Assembly (NCBI RefSeq): GCF_900102085.1
Contig: NZ_FMVM01000013.1
Span: 62,001 to 126,000, forward strand
Direction: 5' to 3'
Length of the DNA: 64,000 nt
DNA from: Paenibacillus polysaccharolyticus
Lineage (GTDB): Bacteria > Bacillota > Bacilli > Paenibacillales > Paenibacillaceae
Position 1 is the first letter of the stretch. Every line of letters begins with the position of its first letter. Shown one piece after another: positions 56,077-64,000 of this stretch. Position numbers and translations under genes: made by a program. The notes beneath the pieces are model-generated. The model ran no database searches. It saw nothing but the letters and a program-made list of their open reading frames with translations, and was not told the origin of the DNA.

Positions 56077-58800
56077 ATGCTGGGGAAACATGGGAAACAG
56101 CTGGAAGGCGTTAAGTACAATAAGGCAAAGAAATGGGCAATTGTAACACTGGCTGGTGTGATCTGGATTGCGCCTGTGATGAGTGCAGGAGGACAGATGT
56201 GGTCAGGGACTTCGTGGCAATCCGTAGCCGCGGCCGCATCGACGAATACGAGCAAGCTGGGCGAAGAGATTTTGACTTCGGGTGCGAAGCTCATGAAATA
56301 CAGATATACGACAACACGTTCAGGTTCGAAGGTAAATGTGCTTGCCGATGTGATCCAGGTAGACTTGCAAAATCCATACGTGAAACTGGATGTAATGACA
56401 GGCAAGGGAAATAAATTAAACAGTAAACAAAGCACTGGCGGTATGGCGAAGGAAAACGGCGCGGTCGCTGCGGTGAACGGAGATTATTTTAACGTATCCG
56501 GAGAAATGTCACCGATCGGCGGTCAAGTTTCTGACGGTGTATTGGTGTCTACGCCTTCGGAACTGAAGGGCATGTATGCTCTCACGGTAACCAAAGATGG
56601 CAAGCCCATGATTGATGAATATTCATTTGACGGCACAGTAAAGGCGCAGGATGGTTCAACATTCGCTCTGCGTGGGATAAATAAGGAGGACTATACGGTT
56701 GAAACGGGAGCGGGTACATACAGCCATGTGAACTCCATGTATATTTATACACCTGCATGGACGTCGACCAAACGTCCGAATGATCCTTCCACAACGCCGA
56801 CGGAGGTACTCGTTCAGAATGGTGTCATCACGCAAATTTCGGATAAAAAGGCATTAAATATGACCGTACCGCCGGACGGGTATATCCTCCGTGCACATGG
56901 TACAGCGGCAACATGGGTCATGAGTCACCTGTCTGTTGGACAAACAGTTGGAGCAGATTACAAGTTGGTTGCCAAAACGACAGGACAGTCTGTTGACCCG
57001 AATAATCTGGAAATGATGATTGGCGGTCATACAATTCTGGTAAACGGAGGTCAGGCTGCTTCCTTCTCGCGGAATATTGCTTCTTCCGGCATAGGTGGTG
57101 TTCGTGCCAGAACCGCGGTAGGATATTCTCAGGATGGGCGGTATGTATATATTATTGCAGCCGAGAAAAACGGCAACAGCAGCGGCATGTCCTTGACCGA
57201 ATTACAGTCATTTATGACCAGTATCGGGGTATGGAAAGGCATGAATCTGGATGGCGGCGGATCAACGACAATGGTTACACGTCCACTGGGTGAACAATCC
57301 GCAAGTCTCACATTTAACACCGAGTACGGTACCGAGCAACGTCAAGTTGTAAATACACTTGGAGTATTCTCGACGGCACCTGAAGGCAAGTTGAAAGGTT
57401 TTGCGGTGAGCGGCAACCAGACGTTGCTCGCAGGTCAGGAAGGAAAGTACTCTGCAAAAGGCTATGACACGTACTACAACCCGATCTCGACAGGCAATAT
57501 TCCGTTGACCTGGAAATCCAGCAATAACGGCATTGTCAGCGTTAGCAACGGAACGATTAAAGGTGTGAAGCCGGGTACAGCAACGCTGACGGCAACAAGT
57601 AGCGGAGCGTCTTCCTCTATCAAAGTAACGGTGCTGGGTGGTAACGAGCTGGCTTCCTTAACTGCCGGATCTGGTCTTGGCTCACTCCAAGCGGGAACTA
57701 CACTCTCGATTCCAGTGACAGCTACAACAAAGAGCGGACAAAGCGTGACGGTACCGGCCGATTCCCTGACATGGGAATTCATTGGATTTAAAGGAAAAGT
57801 GTCAGGTGACCAGTTGACGGTATCGTCTGTAAATGATGGAGCACAGGTTGGTTATGCAATCGGCCGATATGATGGTTACAGCACGGTTGTTGTACTCTCT
57901 GCAGCAGCGAGCGAAACGATCTGGGAAAATTTCGAAAACGCGAACTATCCGATTAACTTCACAACAAATGTAGCAGGGGTGACAGGCTCGGCCGCAGTCG
58001 TGGCAGGAACCGGTGAGAAGGCAGGCTCAAAGGTACTGCAACTCAGTTACGATATGACGGGCGGAACCGGTAAAATGTATGCTTATGCTCAGCTGAACGG
58101 TTCAACAGGCAGAGACGTATCAGCAGCCGCAACGTCCATGTCGATGGATGTGATGGGTGACAAGAGTCTGAACTGGCTACGTGCAGAATTTACGGATGCT
58201 AAAGGCAAAACGGTATATGCCGATCTGGCTAAAGTCATCGACTGGAATGGATGGAAGAAGGTTAATGTTGACCTGAATGGACTGAACATCGCTTATCCGG
58301 CGAAACTGAAACGTGTGTATGTCGTGAATGTAGAAGATGGACAGGATGAGCGTGCAATGACGGGAACGATTGCGTTCGACAACATTGCGTTCACCATGCC
58401 TTCCAAATCCAGCGAAGTTGGATTGCCTACAGGTACAGCTTCACTGGTACTTGGACAGAAGTCTATGACAGTAAACGGGACAAAAAAGACCATTGATGCA
58501 ACACCGGTTCTTAAGAATGGAACTACGTATGTACCGATCAAACATGTACTGGATGCCTTTGGCGGACAGGCGAACTGGGACGGTAAAAATCAGCGGATTA
58601 CAGTAATCCGCGGCAGCAAACTGATCGATCTGGTGGTAGGTCAGAAAGAATTTGTTCTCAATGGCAAAAGACAGAGCGCAACGGTTGCACCTTACGTAAG
58701 TGGGGGCAGGACTTTAGTCCCTCTCAGACTCGTTTCCGAGCAACTTGGGTTGACTGTAAAATGGGAACAGAACACGAAGACCGTTACCATCTCATCGTGA
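56077..58800 (+). CDS. Phosphodiester glycosidase (NAGPA-like) with Big_2, carbohydrate-binding-like and copper-amine-oxidase stalk domains
   Basis: 907 residues. N-terminal membrane/signal helix (about 20-45), then a NAGPA/DUF2233 domain (about 65-435) with AAVNGDYFN, GGVRARTAVGYSQDG and MNLDGGGSTTMV; NAGPA-type enzymes remove GlcNAc-phosphodiester caps or act on wall polymers. Then a Big_2 unit (WKSSNNGIVSVSNGTIKGVKPGTATLTATS), a jelly-roll-like region (ENFENANYPINF onwards) and a C-terminal stalk domain (YVPIKHVLDAFGGQANWD; TLVPLRLVSEQLGLTVKW). The frame is open back to 55798 but crosses the preceding terminator; GATGGGAGAG (56056-56065) supports ATG 56077. Possibly modifies teichoic or SCWP polymers. 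Confidence 0.87.
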   Translation: MLGKHGKQLEGVKYNKAKKWAIVTLAGVIWIAPVMSAGGQMWSGTSWQSVAAAASTNTSKLGEEILTSGAKLMKYRYTTTRSGSKVNVLADVIQVDLQNPYVKLDVMTGKGNKLNSKQSTGGMAKENGAVAAVNGDYFNVSGEMSPIGGQVSDGVLVSTPSELKGMYALTVTKDGKPMIDEYSFDGTVKAQDGSTFALRGINKEDYTVETGAGTYSHVNSMYIYTPAWTSTKRPNDPSTTPTEVLVQNGVITQISDKKALNMTVPPDGYILRAHGTAATWVMSHLSVGQTVGADYKLVAKTTGQSVDPNNLEMMIGGHTILVNGGQAASFSRNIASSGIGGVRARTAVGYSQDGRYVYIIAAEKNGNSSGMSLTELQSFMTSIGVWKGMNLDGGGSTTMVTRPLGEQSASLTFNTEYGTEQRQVVNTLGVFSTAPEGKLKGFAVSGNQTLLAGQEGKYSAKGYDTYYNPISTGNIPLTWKSSNNGIVSVSNGTIKGVKPGTATLTATSSGASSSIKVTVLGGNELASLTAGSGLGSLQAGTTLSIPVTATTKSGQSVTVPADSLTWEFIGFKGKVSGDQLTVSSVNDGAQVGYAIGRYDGYSTVVVLSAAASETIWENFENANYPINFTTNVAGVTGSAAVVAGTGEKAGSKVLQLSYDMTGGTGKMYAYAQLNGSTGRDVSAAATSMSMDVMGDKSLNWLRAEFTDAKGKTVYADLAKVIDWNGWKKVNVDLNGLNIAYPAKLKRVYVVNVEDGQDERAMTGTIAFDNIAFTMPSKSSEVGLPTGTASLVLGQKSMTVNGTKKTIDATPVLKNGTTYVPIKHVLDAFGGQANWDGKNQRITVIRGSKLIDLVVGQKEFVLNGKRQSATVAPYVSGGRTLVPLRLVSEQLGLTVKWEQNTKTVTISS

Positions 58801-58847
58801 TATGGTATGATATATACCGGAAACGATAGAAATGGAGTCGAACAAAC

Positions 58848-60008
58848 GTGGATTTACAAGCCGATGCCATAGACCGCGTCATAAAAAACGCCATACAAGT
58901 CATGGAAAACAGCAAATATCAAATGTTTGAAATCATGGACTCCACTCGTGATGAGCTGAAGACGCTCAATGAAGAGTTGAAGTCGGTGCTGAAGGAAACG
59001 GCGGAAACGATCGAGAAAGTAGATCAATTGGAGCTGAATTACCGCCGTTCCCGGATCCGGCTTACAGAGGTGAGCCGCGACTTTGTCCGCTATTCGGAGC
59101 ATGATATCAAGCAGGCGTATGAAAAAGCGACACAGCTACAGCTGGATCTGATGATTTATCGTGAGAAGGAAATGTATCTAAAGGCCCGTCGGGATGATCT
59201 GCAGAAGCGTGCCAAAAATGTGGAGGCTTCTGTAGAACGTGCCGAGACAATTGGTTCGCAGATGGGCGTTGTGCTAGAATACTTGTCAGGAGAGCTGGGT
59301 CAGGTGACCCGGATTATCGAGTCTGCCAAGAATCGACAAATGATTGGTTTGAAAATAATTTTGGCCCAGGAGGAAGAGCGGAAACGTATTGCCCGCGAGA
59401 TTCATGACGGGCCTGCGCAGATGCTTGCTAATCTAGTGCTTAGGACGGAAATTGTAGAAAGAATGCTCATGAAGCAGGATTTTAAGATGGTTCAGGCCGA
59501 AATAGTAGATTTGAAAGGCCAGGTTCGTTCAAGTCTTGAAGAAATGAGAAAAGTTATATTCAATCTGCGTCCTATGGCACTGGATGATCTGGGATTGATT
59601 CCAACGCTTCGAAAGTATGTGCAGGATTTTGAAGTAAAAACAAAAATTCGGTCGCTTTTTGAAACAAGAGGCAAGGAACATCGTCTCTCATCTGCAATGG
59701 AGGCTGCAATCTATCGTCTCGTGCAGGAAGGTCTGTCTAATGCTGCCAAGCATGCTTATCCCACATATGTTGTCGTAGAAATTACATACCAGGCTCAGCT
59801 CGTCAAAATTGTCGTTCAGGACAATGGGCTTGGGTTCAAACCGGAGCTTCTTGCCAAGAAAAGCAAGGATCACAACCACTTCGGTCTGATCGGGATGAGA
59901 GAACGGGTTGAACTGTTAGAAGGAAGAATAGAGATTGAATCCGCAGAGAACCAGGGAACCAAAATAGTCATTCATATCCCGACAAACGTGGATAAGGGAA
60001 AGGAGTAG
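58848..60008 (+). CDS. degS: Two-component sensor histidine kinase DegS
   Basis: Soluble kinase without membrane segments, as DegS. 386 residues: long N-terminal coiled-coil sensor domain (about 1-170), then HisKA_3 with phosphorylated His186 in REIHDGPAQM, and the HATPase domain (EGLSNAAKHAYP; DNGLGFKPE; GLIGMRERVELLEG). GTG 58848 preceded by TGGAGTCG. degU follows after 4 bases. DegSU controls exoenzymes, motility and competence, and comFA lies just downstream, as in B. subtilis. Confidence 0.96.
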   Translation: MDLQADAIDRVIKNAIQVMENSKYQMFEIMDSTRDELKTLNEELKSVLKETAETIEKVDQLELNYRRSRIRLTEVSRDFVRYSEHDIKQAYEKATQLQLDLMIYREKEMYLKARRDDLQKRAKNVEASVERAETIGSQMGVVLEYLSGELGQVTRIIESAKNRQMIGLKIILAQEEERKRIAREIHDGPAQMLANLVLRTEIVERMLMKQDFKMVQAEIVDLKGQVRSSLEEMRKVIFNLRPMALDDLGLIPTLRKYVQDFEVKTKIRSLFETRGKEHRLSSAMEAAIYRLVQEGLSNAAKHAYPTYVVVEITYQAQLVKIVVQDNGLGFKPELLAKKSKDHNHFGLIGMRERVELLEGRIEIESAENQGTKIVIHIPTNVDKGKE

Positions 60009-60012
60009 CAGG

Positions 60013-60735
60013 ATGGAAAACCGTGATACTGGAAAAACATCAATTAAAGTTCTCTTGGCTGATGATCATCAGCTGTTCCGAGAGGGCTTGAAACGCATTT
60101 TAAATATGGAGGACGACATTGAGGTCATCGGGGAATGTGGCGATGGCATTCAAGTGCTCGAATTCTGTAATCAGGATAAACCCGATATCGTTCTGATGGA
60201 CATTAACATGCCTGTAGAGAACGGCGTCGAAGCCACTGAGAAGCTGCGCGAGCTGTTCCCGGATGTAAAAGTTATTATTTTGTCCATTCATGATGATGAA
60301 AGTTATGTATTCGAAACACTCCGTAAGGGAGCCAACGGATATTTGCTGAAGGATATGGAAGCAGAGTCGCTGATCAACGCGATTCGTTCCGTTCATGAAG
60401 GGCATGCATTTATTCATCCTAAAGTAACGGGCAAACTGATTATGCAACTTCGTCGTATGACGTATCTTAACGAAACAGGTGCGATGAGCGAAGGCGCTTC
60501 GAAGGAAGCAGGCGTTAAATTTGTTGCTGGAGACAATAACCCGCTGACACGTCGTGAAGCTGAGGTATTGCGTTTAATGGCTGAGGGTAAGAGCAACAAG
60601 ATGATTGGTGAATTTTTGTTCATCAGTGAAAAAACAGTGAAAAACCATGTCAGCAGCATTCTGCAGAAGATGGAAGTGGACGACCGTACACAGGCCGTTA
60701 TTAACTCCATCAAATATGGCTGGGTTACACTCTAA
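60013..60735 (+). CDS. degU: Response regulator DegU (NarL/FixJ family)
   Basis: 240 residues: receiver domain with Asp17/18, phospho-acceptor Asp63 in VLMDINMP, then a LuxR-type helix-turn-helix (NPLTRREAEVLRLMAEGKSNKMIGEFLFISEKTVKNHV). AAAGGAGTAGCAGG supports ATG 60013. Same operon as degS. The linker (about 145-165) is somewhat longer than in B. subtilis DegU (229 residues). Confidence 0.96.
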   Translation: MENRDTGKTSIKVLLADDHQLFREGLKRILNMEDDIEVIGECGDGIQVLEFCNQDKPDIVLMDINMPVENGVEATEKLRELFPDVKVIILSIHDDESYVFETLRKGANGYLLKDMEAESLINAIRSVHEGHAFIHPKVTGKLIMQLRRMTYLNETGAMSEGASKEAGVKFVAGDNNPLTRREAEVLRLMAEGKSNKMIGEFLFISEKTVKNHVSSILQKMEVDDRTQAVINSIKYGWVTL

Positions 60736-60969
60736 TTCTAATAATTGTTATACAGGTATCTACTCGCGCCCTATCCAGTTTGGATTGGTTTGCGGGTTGA
60801 TGGACTTTATCACTGTACATGAACACAGTGTAAGGGTGTCCTGAACATTGGTTCAGGCGAGCGCCGACTGGTTGTTTGACTGTAACCCTTCGGAATACGC
60901 TGCATATACTGCGGTATACAGGGATGTTCGCCATGGGTGAACATGACCTTCCGAGGAGGTGCAGTTGCC

Positions 60970-61362
60970 ATGGTTGCTCATCTGACTATGATTCTGCTCA
61001 TATACTTCCTGGCGGCAATGGCCGTTCATCTTATGCACCAGCGCCATACTTCCCGCCCGGAGTCCGAAGGCTTCGAGCAGATTTTGCTCATTCCTTCCAA
61101 TCAGGTAGGACGGATTGAAGGCATTATTCGATCACTTTGTCTGGAATTATTATATCGCGGCAAGAGCTTTACATTAACGGTGGTCGCCGAGCAACAAGAG
61201 GCAGAGACGATAACCATTATTGAGAAGATGATGCAAAGGCAAGGCATGGAGTTGTCTTATCTGCCTGCTGTGCCAGCAGAACTTGAACATACCGGGCAGA
61301 GGAATGGTGACTATCGCCTCATTGATCTGCGTAGGTCCAATGATGAAGCTGGGTGCAGATAA
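60970..61362 (+). CDS. Small membrane-anchored protein, unrecognised
   Basis: 130 residues: N-terminal membrane helix (about 4-22), then a basic segment and a soluble domain FEQILLIPSNQVGRIEGIIRSLCLELLYRGKSFTLTVV with alternating strands and helices. Family not recognised; such proteins occur between degU and comFA in Paenibacillus as far as I can infer. CGAGGAGGTG (60952-60961) favours ATG 60970 over ATG 60937. The 234 bases between degU and this gene hold small hairpins but no recognised regulatory element. Confidence 0.75.
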   Translation: MVAHLTMILLIYFLAAMAVHLMHQRHTSRPESEGFEQILLIPSNQVGRIEGIIRSLCLELLYRGKSFTLTVVAEQQEAETITIIEKMMQRQGMELSYLPAVPAELEHTGQRNGDYRLIDLRRSNDEAGCR

Positions 61363-61413
61363 TCCTCACATTTTACACGTTTGCAGACGTTGATATGCCG
61401 ATTCGATATGAGA

Positions 61414-61446
61414 AAGATTACAGCTTGAGGCTGTAATCTTTTTTTT
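61414..61446 (+). terminator. Terminator before the comFA leader
   Basis: AAGATTACAGC (61414-61424) with GCTGTAATCTT (61430-61440), then a run of T. Isolates degSU and the small protein gene from comFA. Confidence 0.94.
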
Positions 61447-61663
61447 GTAATTGTAGCCAAGTCTGCCTTTAAATTGAATATGGGTTTTATTGCAATCTAT
61501 GGTTAAAGACTGGATTTATCACTACAAATGACGCTGAAGAAGCATTTTGAAGTCAGACGTCTTAACTTAGAAGTATAGACTGATAAAACTGGAAAAAGTT
61601 GCGCATATACAAAGGAAAAATTCCAAACTTTTAAATGAGTTAATACGTGACGTTAAGGTTGTC

Positions 61664-61691
61664 TTGACGGACAGAATGCAAAACCATATAC
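61664..61691 (+). promoter_or_regulatory. Promoter of the comFA leader
   Basis: TTGACG (61664-61669), 16 bases, TATACT (61686-61691). Transcription would begin near 61698, about 215 bases before comFA. Between 61447 and 61660 I see no gene. Confidence 0.7.
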
Positions 61692-61697
61692 TTGATT

Positions 61698-61881
61698 TAT
61701 ATGGAAATTGAGGAAGAGAAGGGTCGAACTAAGTAGCTGAAGGAACGGGATACGGTGAGGTTGAAATTCGAAATGCTTTAGAAGATGGTCATCGTATGAA
61801 TAATTATAATCACTGTGATATGCAGAATGGACATGAAGCACATGCTCCGGCGAAGCCGTCGGTCAGCATGTGCTTTTTTTG
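61698..61881 (+). ncRNA. comFA leader RNA or independent small RNA ending in a terminator
   Basis: Promoter-to-terminator interval of about 180 bases with no convincing reading frame. The 3' end is a terminator: AGCACATGCT (61837-61846) with AGCATGTGCT (61865-61874), an inner CCGGCG/CGTCGG pairing and seven T, 34 bases before the comFA start. Either an attenuator controlling comFA or a small RNA with read-through. Does not match T-box, S-box, c-di-GMP or 6S patterns as I know them. Confidence 0.55.
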
Positions 61882-61914
61882 TTTTTCGGATACGAACAGG
61901 GGAGGGAAGACGCG

Positions 61915-63897
61915 ATGCAGGTTGGGGTTTACGTGTACCGGGCGGAGGAAGAGTGGGATATGGTCATGTCTCTCGACATTCAGGTGGATGTCATGTGGTG
62001 GCTTGAGGGCATGAGTGAAAGGCATGTGCAACAATGGCTGGTGTTAAGCATGTATCTTCCGTTAAGTCAGGCTTCGTGGCTGGTAGATCAATTCGTACCC
62101 GAGCGTAGCATGGATATGTGGCGTATGGAGGCGTGGCAAAGCTACTTCAATACCAAGCTGGACTTGTATGAGCATCTCTCGGGTGAAATAGAGGCAAGGA
62201 GAGTGTTGGTCGAACAGGCGGAGGCAGGGAAATGGAAGAATGGAAATGGATTGGACAGAGGGGAGAACGATAAAAGGGGAAAAGGAATTGGTAGGGATGG
62301 AGGGAAAGGGACTGCAGCTATGCGTGCAGTTAGGGTGGGCGGGATGCCGAAGCCATATCCCGCCGAGTATTGGGCTCAGCTGGAGCAGTGCGCAGCTCTG
62401 CTGGCTGAGCGGATGAGCGGCCGCCAATTACTGGCGGCCGAGGCCGAGGCGCTGCTGGCGGCGGAGCCCGCCATGCCGCCAGGGGGCTGGCGCGCGGCTG
62501 CGCAGCTCGCGCGCTTGCATGGGCGGCTGCAGCTCACAGCCGCCCTCGAAGGGCCTGCCACGCGCCGCAGGTTCGCGTGGCTCGGCCGCGCGCGAAGCGC
62601 GCCCCGCTGCCACCGCTGTGGCAGCGAAGCCAGGCAGCGCGTGCCCTGCGCTGCCTGCGGCCTGGCGGCGTGCGCCTACTGCGAGGCATGCCTCGCGCTA
62701 GGGCGTAGCCGTGCTTGTGCGCTGCTGCTACGCAGTGCAGCGCAAGGGGCCGTGCCCGCACGCGGCGAAGCATCGCGTGGCACGGCCCTGGCCCCCACCG
62801 GCGGCGGACTCGCCCGGTGGGGGCTAAGCGCAGCGCAGAGCGCGGCAGCAGCCGCGGCGCTCGCGTTTTTGGCCCGGCCGCCCGCAGGGGATGGGCCGGG
62901 GCGGTTCTTGCTCTGGGCCGTGACCGGGGCCGGCAAGACCGAGATGATTTTTCCACTAATCCAGCACACCCTGGATCATGGGGGACGAGCATTGGTCGCT
63001 ACACCGCGCAGGGATGTTGTACTGGAGCTGGCTCCGCGCCTTGCCAAAGCATTCCCGGACACCTCGCTCGCAACGCTGTATGGCGGAAGTTCGGAGCGCT
63101 GGAAAGACGCGCAGCTTACTCTGGCCACCACACACCAGCTTATGCGTTTTTACCAAGGTTTTGATCTGGTGATCATCGACGAACTTGATGCATTTCCTTA
63201 TCATAACGATCCCATGCTGGCCCACGCCGCTACATCTTGCTGTAAACCGGAGGGGCATTTTATTTATTTGTCCGCTACGCCGCCAACCCGTTTGCAACGT
63301 GAGGTCGCTTTGGGCAAACTTGCTCATGCCAAAGTGCCTGTCCGCTTCCATCGACATCCGCTACCTGTACCGAAGCTGATCAACATGTCTACTATGGCAC
63401 AATGCATCAAACGCAAACAACTTCCAGCTACCATCGTGAGTAGCATTCGTACTTCCTTACAACGTGATGCTCAGGTGTTTGTTTTTGTAACGCGTATCGC
63501 CCAGATTGAGGCCTTTGTGCTCCTGATGCGTCGGACTTTTCCTGGGATCTCAATTGAAGGCACTTCATCGCAGGATGCGGAGCGGGCTGCCAAAGTCATT
63601 GCATTTCGTGAACGCTCCATCCGTCTGCTCGTGACAACCACCATCTTGGAGCGAGGCGTGACGATCCCGCGTAGCGATGTGTTTATTCTGGATGCAGACA
63701 ACGGACTTTTTGACGAGGCTTCGCTCGTACAGATGGCAGGCCGGGCAGGGCGCTCCCTGGATGATCCGGCAGGCCGTGTCGTATTTGCTGCATCCCGCCG
63801 TACTCGTTCCCAAGTGAAAGCTGTATCCCAGATCCGCAAAATGAACGCTATTGCCCGTCGCAAACGTTACCTCCGTACGCCAGCTCCAAGATCATAG
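61915..63897 (+). CDS. comFA: Competence DEAD-box helicase-like protein ComFA with long N-terminal extension
   Basis: ATP-driven motor for uptake of single-stranded DNA during transformation. 660 residues, against 463 in B. subtilis. A non-conserved, hydrophilic N-terminus (about 1-215) precedes a four-cysteine zinc module (CHRCG.. CAACG.. CAYCEAC), then the helicase: Walker A GAGKTE, Walker B IIDELDAFP, SATPP and QMAGRAGRS. GGGGAGGGAAG (61899-61909) fixes ATG 61915. Bases about 62380-62940 are far richer in G+C than the flanks and produce long spurious antisense frames. No comFB/comFC is within the window; after the stop, 103 bases to the window edge show nothing. Confidence 0.93.
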   Translation: MQVGVYVYRAEEEWDMVMSLDIQVDVMWWLEGMSERHVQQWLVLSMYLPLSQASWLVDQFVPERSMDMWRMEAWQSYFNTKLDLYEHLSGEIEARRVLVEQAEAGKWKNGNGLDRGENDKRGKGIGRDGGKGTAAMRAVRVGGMPKPYPAEYWAQLEQCAALLAERMSGRQLLAAEAEALLAAEPAMPPGGWRAAAQLARLHGRLQLTAALEGPATRRRFAWLGRARSAPRCHRCGSEARQRVPCAACGLAACAYCEACLALGRSRACALLLRSAAQGAVPARGEASRGTALAPTGGGLARWGLSAAQSAAAAAALAFLARPPAGDGPGRFLLWAVTGAGKTEMIFPLIQHTLDHGGRALVATPRRDVVLELAPRLAKAFPDTSLATLYGGSSERWKDAQLTLATTHQLMRFYQGFDLVIIDELDAFPYHNDPMLAHAATSCCKPEGHFIYLSATPPTRLQREVALGKLAHAKVPVRFHRHPLPVPKLINMSTMAQCIKRKQLPATIVSSIRTSLQRDAQVFVFVTRIAQIEAFVLLMRRTFPGISIEGTSSQDAERAAKVIAFRERSIRLLVTTTILERGVTIPRSDVFILDADNGLFDEASLVQMAGRAGRSLDDPAGRVVFAASRRTRSQVKAVSQIRKMNAIARRKRYLRTPAPRS

Positions 63898-64000
63898 TCA
63901 TCATTACATCAACATACACAACTGAACTTGAATAAGCTCACTACAGACTAATCGTTGATGCGAACCATTATTTACGCCAGTATCCACCTTCAAACAAAAC

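Noticed and set aside
61447-61914. T-box leader before comFA
   Set aside because: The conserved T-box antiterminator sequence and specifier stem are absent, and comFA is not an aminoacylation or amino acid gene.
62534-62992. Minus-strand and alternative plus-strand frames in the comFA G+C-rich block
   Set aside because: Low stop frequency due to composition; the comFA frame carries the zinc and helicase motifs, the others are Arg/Ala/Pro-rich noise.

Overview
The window is a chromosomal segment of a spore-forming Gram-positive bacterium, most likely Paenibacillus. It carries spoIIR, spoIID, spoIIQ, spoIIID and a small acid-soluble spore protein. Gene order prmC, spoIIR, tsaC/sua5, mntP, ywlE, ywlG, glyA, upp, atp operon, ywzB, murA, spoIID, spoIIQ, spoIIID, mbl, flhO, flhP, fabZ follows the Bacillus subtilis ywk-ywp region. 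The secondary cell wall polymer (SCWP) and S-layer block that follows is typical of Paenibacillaceae. All genes are on the + strand. I see no rRNA, tRNA, CRISPR array, transposase or prophage.

Layout. 1-6 kb: end of prmC, two tandem FtsW/RodA paralogues, spoIIR and sua5. 6-12.4 kb: mntP, ywlE, a ZTP riboswitch with terminator, ywlG, glyA, upp and wecB. 12.4-20 kb: a complete F1Fo ATP synthase operon (atpZ, I, B, E, F, H, A, G, D, C) with a good promoter and a terminator. 20-30.5 kb: ywzB, murA, spoIID, spoIIQ, spoIIID, mbl, flhO, flhP, epuA and fabZ. 30.5-38 kb: a phosphoglucomutase, a DUF5693 membrane protein, csaB, tagA and tagO. 38-58.8 kb: three SLH-domain surface proteins, among them the probable major S-layer protein with strongly biased codons, plus secreted proteins of unknown role, a spore protein, metK and a phosphodiester glycosidase/copper-amine-oxidase-stalk protein. 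58.8-64 kb: degS-degU, a small membrane protein and comFA behind a long leader ending in a terminator.

The genes suggest one cell-surface programme. WecB makes UDP-ManNAc, TagO starts the lipid-linked chain, TagA adds ManNAc, CsaB pyruvylates the polymer, and SLH domains of the three surface proteins bind it.

The most interesting unexplained signal is a family of seven dispersed intergenic elements, each about 180-230 bp (near 7.8, 8.7, 10.2, 24.8, 29.9, 30.6 and 36.8 kb). Each has inverted termini and a shared internal fold. Different copies keep the same helices with different sequences, including compensatory changes, so the structure itself appears to be conserved. I do not recognise it as a named family. 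Other signals worth a look: two in-frame start sites on the S-layer gene, a switch-like leader before flhO, a promoter followed at once by a terminator before metK, an attenuator-like leader before comFA, and a terminator-like hairpin between atpE and atpF.
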